Source: Scilla litardierei
Lineage: Eukaryota > Streptophyta > Magnoliopsida > Asparagales > Asparagaceae
Direction: 5' to 3'
NCBI GenBank assembly: GCA_030789695.1
Contig: CM061141.1
Location: 325,919,938-325,983,937 of the forward strand
Length of the DNA: 64,000 nt
The notes beneath the pieces are model-generated. The model was not told where the DNA came from. It searched no databases and saw nothing but the letters and a program-made list of their open reading frames with translations. This document shows positions 58,791 through 64,000 of this stretch, piece by piece; position 1 is the stretch's first letter; each line of letters begins with the position of its first letter. Position numbers and translations under genes: made by a program.

Positions 58791-59188
58791 AGATGCACAA
58801 GAAGCCGCGAAATGAAGCGTGAAGCTTCGGGAAAGATTCTATGAGCTTCTAAGATAATCCTAGCTCTAAGATATGAGCGTTGTGAAGATAATAATGTAAG
58901 ACCTACTCAAGGCTTAACATTCTACGAAAAGAAGCTAGAAGACTATAAATAAAACTTGACGAACCGTCTTCAAAGCTTTAATCAAATCTTCTTGACTTCA
59001 ATAATGCTCCTAGAGCTTCAACGAAGCTTTAGGCACACGATCACGCGCTTTGAGAAGTCTTGAGACGTCGCTTTTGATGTACATAGAATTTTGGTGACGA
59101 TCTACATAACTACGCTCACAAAGAGTTAGTTCACGATATTTATGTTTGTTCATCAACAAAACTAAATCCGGAGAATCAATACTCAACA

Positions 59189-60108
59189 TTCTCCCCCTTT
59201 TGGTGATGACAAACCAACATAAATAATAATCAATAATAATGATTCAAATGAAATTTACTTACTCCCCTTGCATTGATGACACGTTAATTCCATACAAAAT
59301 AATAATCATAAGCATCAAGCAGACGAGGAAAGTATAAAAAGTGAATCCAATTATTGAAATTTAGGATCTAAATCCATTTTTATATCTTAACTCCCCTTGA
59401 ATCTAACATATCAAATTAGATTCACGGTAAATTGCTTTAAATTATCATTTAGCACATCGTCATTATTAATTCTCTCCCCCTTTGGCATTAGCAAAAAGAG
59501 TGGGAGGAGATCAACGACAACAACAATGGCTACAAATAAAAGCACGGGAGTCGTAGAATACGACCACGGTCCAAATGACACCAAAGTAAAATACGAAGTA
59601 AATCAAAACGTGCCAACGAGACCATAGTCGATAATCGAAAAATAAAATCATCAAAACTCAAATCAATTTCACGTATTGAGTTATGGAACATACTCTCCAA
59701 TATCAACATTCTTGATAAATTTAGTGCATGGAAAACAATTCTATGTTTTCATAGAAAGAATTTATATTTAATCAATATAATCCTCGAGCGACGAAATCAA
59801 CATCAGAGACAAAAAGAATATAATGCGCACAATGAAGTAAACGTCAACACGATGTATATATAAATATATATATCTAACTAGGTACATCAAAAGTATACAT
59901 CCGCCAACACACATATAAACGATCCTCAGATCGGAGCACATCATACAACATATGTCTCAACAAACATCAAAAAGGAACATACAACAAAAAGTGTATCATC
60001 AAAACATCCAAAAATATCAAAAATCCATAACCACCAACTATCCTACCCCACTCTCTCACTACAAAATATATCATCCAGATGCACATGGGAGAGTCCTCCA
60101 ACGCAAGC
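59189..60108 (-). other. PPT region and noncoding tail of Sirevirus-3
   Basis: Minus-strand purine tracts AAAAGGGGGAGAA at 59189-59202 (adjacent to the LTR) and AAAGGGGGAGAGA at 59471-59483, with weaker AAGGGGAGT tracts near 59262 and 59391. No gene. Confidence 0.75.
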
Positions 60109-61660
60109 TCAGGAGGCGGAGGGAGGATCAGCAGTAGCAGCAGGCTCTGCAGAAGGGGTGGTGGTCACTGGGTCGACTGGAGTGTCCACAGAAGGGTGAG
60201 TCACAACAGGAGTGGTCTCGAGAGCACCAGCAGAAGTATCCACCGAATGAATGGTGGCAGCCGGTGTGCTCTCAGGAGCACCAGCAGAAGTAGCAGCAGC
60301 AGATGTACCCTCTGGGGCACGAGGAGGAGATCCAACAAGCTCTTGGAGATCAGCCTCATCCATTTCCTCCTCGTCAGAAACTGAAGGAGGAACCTCAATG
60401 CCCAAGTGAGAACAGTTGCGAGCTAGCATCGCCTCAGAACGAGAAACACAAGACTCCACACGTCGCAGAGAAACTGCAAACTCAGCGAGTGACGGAGGAG
60501 GTGGAGCAGCTGAAGAGGCACCCTCGGTGGCAGAAGGGGTAGTCCTCTGAACATGACGTAATGCCGCAAGAGAATTCTTGACGGCCGTCGCATTTAGGGG
60601 AGGACCCAACGGACGCTGAAGTGACGAAATACAAGGGTCAGCAGACAAGGATATGGGATGTGAGCAGATTTGGTGGACTTTCGGATGCATCCAAAGGAGT
60701 CCATCTTATCTAAGATAATACGAGCCCAATTGATCTCGCTCCCCATGAAAAGAGCGTAGATCAGCTTGAGGAACGGATGGGAGGGCAAGCTAGACGAGCC
60801 GTACTTCGGTAAGAGGTACGACTTCAAGATAAGATTGAGGACCCAAGCGTTAGGCTTAAATGATTTCGAGTGGACGCCAATCATGATGGGAGGGATGACA
60901 TGAAACATCTCGCAAGCATGATTTGGTCAAGATCGTGGATATCATCCACGGAGATATCGGAAGGAAGCAGGCCAGAGGATGAGACACCAATCAACTCCCC
61001 TAAAATCTCTACCGTGAGGACAATAGGTGTCCCCAAGACAGTGGTCTCAATGAAGTGGGTGTCGTCATACTCACCCCGTACTCGATTTGCATAGAATAAT
61101 TTGACGAGTCGGGGGTACGGGTGAGGGTTCGCCTTGGGGTCATGGCGAAGATAGTCTAAGAGGCCGCTATAGGAAAGAAGATCGGCGAGATGTGGAAAAT
61201 CAGAGAACTGAACGAAGTGCTCCAATATCAATGGACAGTACTCGATACGATTGTATGCCGCGAGACACATAGGGTCATCGCGACATAACGAAATATCGAC
61301 ACCACCCAAAGGCATGGGAGCCTTCCCCTTAGACGGACGAGAGCTAGATCGAGGAGGAGGAGTAGGAGCCCTAGCAGTAGGCTCATACTCAGGAATATAC
61401 TCTTCGTCAGAGTCATCGGGAGGAGAGGGAGCACGGAAGGGGCCTGGAGTCAAGATTTTCTCTTTGGTCTTGGTTCGGGGCTTGGGCTAAGATTGAGATT
61501 GGGGTGTGGGCTTGGAAGTCCTGTTCTTCTTAAGGGGAGGCGAGGAAGAGGAGGGAGTGGTTTTAGCTCGACGTTTGGGTTGAGGGGGGTCCATAGGAGG
61601 AGACTCGACGGTCATGGGAGACGGGCTAGATGGACGGATAAGGAGACGTGTCTTCGCCAT
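60109..61660 (-). pseudogene. Sirevirus-3 ORF3 with one nonsense codon and frameshifts
   Basis: Starts MAKTRLLIRPSSPSP at 61660. TAG at 61487-61489 (from CAG) and frame changes near 60900 and 60690 split it into three frames. The central domain (RLVKLFYANRVRGEYDD, VLGTPIVLTVEILGELIGV, then LPSHPFLKLIYALFMG) is the same kind of plant-transposon domain as at 6449-7717. The C-terminal tail is Ser/Pro/Thr/Ala-rich with repeats of (T)SAGAxE(S/T)TP and HSVDT/HPSVDTP. Confidence 0.82.
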
Positions 61661-61998
61661 GATCGAGATGAGACAACACAAACCAACGCACGAGATCGAC
61701 ACAAAATCGAACGAAGAAACCCTAATACAAACCCTAAAGCAATGGAAATCAACGAAATGAACTGAAATCTAACCCTAAAAGCTGAGAGAAAGTGATACCC
61801 TAGGTCGACTGGAGGTAGAGGAGAGATCTGCGACGGCGGACGGAGGCCGGAAGTGGCAGTGCATGGCGGAGGGAGGAGAGGAGACGAGGGGGTTTAGGGC
61901 TGAGGAGAGTTTTCGCACCGATTAGAAAGAAAACTAATCGGTGTTGAGAGGGTATAAGTTGATCGGAATGCCAAAAGACACAGCTGCCCCTGACGCAT

Positions 61999-62190
61999 TT
62001 AGTCGGTCTAAGTACAAGTGATGACCGACTAGAATGCAATCTAGTCGGTCGGCCAATGTGCTTGGACCGACTAAGTGCAAACAGCAGCCAAAGTCAAAAA
62101 TAGGGCAAGATCTAGTCGGTCTAAGTTCATTCACTGACCGACTAGAACTGAATCTAGTCGGTCGATGACTGAACTGGGACCGACTAAAAG
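61999..62190. repeat. TAGTCGGTC nested-palindrome array upstream of ORF3
   Basis: Two units starting near 61999 and 62111 between pol and ORF3, 340-530 bp upstream of the ORF3 start codon. Confidence 0.88.
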
Positions 62191-62377
62191 AGTCCAAAAG
62201 TTTGAAAATCGGAAATTTTGATTTCTCTCCTAAGCGCACTTGGACGATACATCGAAATACTCTCACACATCATTATTCTACCCCCATAAAACATCGAAAA
62301 ATATAAATACGACGTCCATGAACAATTCTAGCATAAATTCCAAAAATCCAACCATAAATCCAAAAATCCCAACACAT

Positions 62378-64000
62378 CTAGCATGAGCATATATAAAGAA
62401 AATTATTATCATGCAAGATTATTGAAAAATATGAATCATATATCTCAGATTCACCCATAATCCATAATTCTCGACGTAACCGCACAAAGGAGTCTTCCTT
62501 GAGTGGTTTCGTGAAAATATCGGTGATTTGCTTCTGGGTTTCAACGTACACTAAAATGATGTCCTTTTTAGCAACATGATCATCTAGGAAATGGTGACGG
62601 ACATCTATGTGTTTAGAACGGGAATGGTGTACCGGATTCTTAGAGAGACATATTGCACTTTAGTTGTCCACCATGATAGGGCAAGTATCACAGTTTATAC
62701 CAAAGTCTTTAAGAGTGTGTCTCATCCAAAGAACCTGAGCACACACAGCACTGGCGGCAATATATTCCGCCTTGGTGGTTGAAAGTGATACGGAATTCTG
62801 CTTCTTAGAAAACCAAGAGACAAGAGAATTTCCTATAAAATGGCAAGTGCCACTAGTACTTTTCTTGTCGGATTTACATCCAGCATAATCTGCGTCACTA
62901 TATGAGATTAACTCATATGTGCTAGACTTTGGATAATATAATCCGTAGTCGAGGGTGTAACTTAAATAACGGAAAATACGGTTTACCACTATCAAGTGAG
63001 ATTCCTTAGGTTGAGATTGATAACGAGTACATACACATACAGCAAACATAATATCGGGCCGACTGGCAGTAAGATATAGTAAACTACCTATCATACCTCG
63101 ATATAGACGAATGTCTACATCTTTGCCGCCCGAATCTTTATCAAGATGTGTAGTAGTGCTCATTGGAGTCTTCTTGCCAAAAGCATTCTCCATTCCAAAT
63201 CGCTTTACCAACTCCACCGTGTACTTGGTTTGGTGGATGAAGATTGCATCATTCATTTGGCAAATTTGGAGACCTAAGAAATATTTGAGCTCACCCATGT
63301 GGCTCATCTCAAATTGGTCCTTCATGACATTAGAAAACTCTTTGCAAAGAGTGAAGTTAGTAGCACCGAAAATGATATCATCAACATAAATTTGAACTAA
63401 AATAATATCATGATTCGAATACTTAACAAATAATGTAGAATCAACTTCACCCATTTTAAAACCCAAATCCAAAAGAAAGTTCTTTAGGTGGTCATACCAA
63501 GCTCGAGGAGCTTGTCTCAAACCATAAAGTGCTTTCTTAAGTTTGAAAACGTGATTTGGAAATTTTTCATTTATAGAACCCGGAGGTTGAGAAACATAAA
63601 CTTCCTCAACAACATCTCCGTTTAAAAACGCACTTTTTACATCCATTTGAAAGAGTTTAAAATCTTTATGGCATGCAAAAGATAACAACAACCTAATAGA
63701 TTCTAATCTAGCTATCGGAGCATAGGATTCTTCGAAGTCTATACCTTCCTCTTGTCGGTAGCCTTGAGCTACTAACCGAGCTTTGTTCTGGACGACGATT
63801 TGGTTCTCATCGGTCTTGTTCTTGAAAATCCACTTTGTTCTTATAACGGTGTGGTTCTTCGAAGGCAATGGAACAAGCTCCCAAACCTCATTCCTCTCAA
63901 ACTGAATAAGTTCCTCCTCCATGGCTAAGATCCAAGCACTTTCTTCGCACGCTTCGTTAATATTCTTTGGCTCAATTGAGGAGGCAAAGGTACAATGAGC
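62378..64000 (-). pseudogene. pol: Sirevirus-3 pol, RT-RNase H half (runs off right edge)
   Basis: One frame from the window edge to the TAG at 62378-62380, with a single internal TAA at 62660-62662 (fits CAA to TAA) in RNase H after VDN. RT is complete with YVDDIIFGA near 63385 and [21 protein letters not shown]. RNase H has [11 protein letters not shown], but the usual TTEAEY reads TTKAEY, a Glu-to-Lys change at a conserved position. The integrase part lies outside. Confidence 0.92.

Larger units (their letters stand above)
57470..59188 (-). repeat. 3' LTR of Sirevirus-3 (1719 bp)
   Basis: Plus-strand TGTACTGCTCTG...CTCAACA, bounded by the PPT at 59189. It is an inverted partner of the solo LTR. 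TATATA at 58188-58193 on the minus strand marks the promoter. Confidence 0.93.
57470..64000 (-). mobile_element. Sirevirus-3: 3' half of a minus-strand Ty1/copia element
   Basis: 3' LTR, multiple PPTs, ORF3 and the RT-RNase H half of pol; gag and the rest of pol are beyond 64000. Gene order equals Sirevirus-1. Few disabling changes, so moderately young. Confidence 0.92.

Overview
This window looks like a slice of repeat-dense intergenic DNA from a flowering plant nuclear genome. Every coding region I can identify belongs to an LTR retrotransposon (Ty1/copia Sirevirus-type, another copia lineage, Ty3/gypsy chromovirus and Athila-like families) or to a non-autonomous derivative of one. I see no convincing host gene, rRNA, tRNA or CRISPR array. 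The species cannot be named from this sequence.

Left third (1-31214): a four-layer nest. The oldest layer is a decayed minus-strand chromovirus (about 24607-31214) whose gag and protease reading frames are separated by a 121-nt GT-AG intron-like segment. A decayed minus-strand Sirevirus (17330-~24606, called Sirevirus-2) appears to sit in its 3' LTR. An Athila-like non-autonomous element (9798-17329, tRNA-Asp primer site, one 531-codon ORF, no pol) interrupts ORF3 of Sirevirus-2. A young, apparently intact plus-strand Sirevirus (1-9797, Sirevirus-1) interrupts the 5' LTR of the Athila-like element.

Middle (31215-52095): a tandem multimer of a deleted minus-strand copia element, made of leader-LTR-internal-LTR-internal and then three LTR copies. 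The last three come from a triplication of a ~1.2-kb unit bounded by GGATCC. A non-autonomous LARD-like element (38379-47305, 2.5-kb LTRs, 5-bp target duplication) sits inside internal copy B. Its leader and PPT-proximal sequence match the chromovirus, while part of its LTR matches a Sirevirus LTR.

Right (52096-64000): about 2 kb of unassigned DNA, then a decayed chromovirus integrase/chromodomain remnant. This remnant is split by a solo Sirevirus LTR with a perfect target duplication and is cut by a third Sirevirus (minus strand, Sirevirus-3, running off the right edge).

The most unusual content is not protein coding. The Athila-like LTR carries five RNA hairpins that share one 16-nt loop but have five unrelated stems. 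The same LTR has clusters of a 12-bp palindrome spaced 21-23 bp apart. A ~113-bp nested-palindrome array (TAGTCGGTC family) sits just upstream of the TATA box in two otherwise different element families and is repeated before ORF3 in Sirevirus-3. All calls are by eye; no alignment, folding or database search was run.
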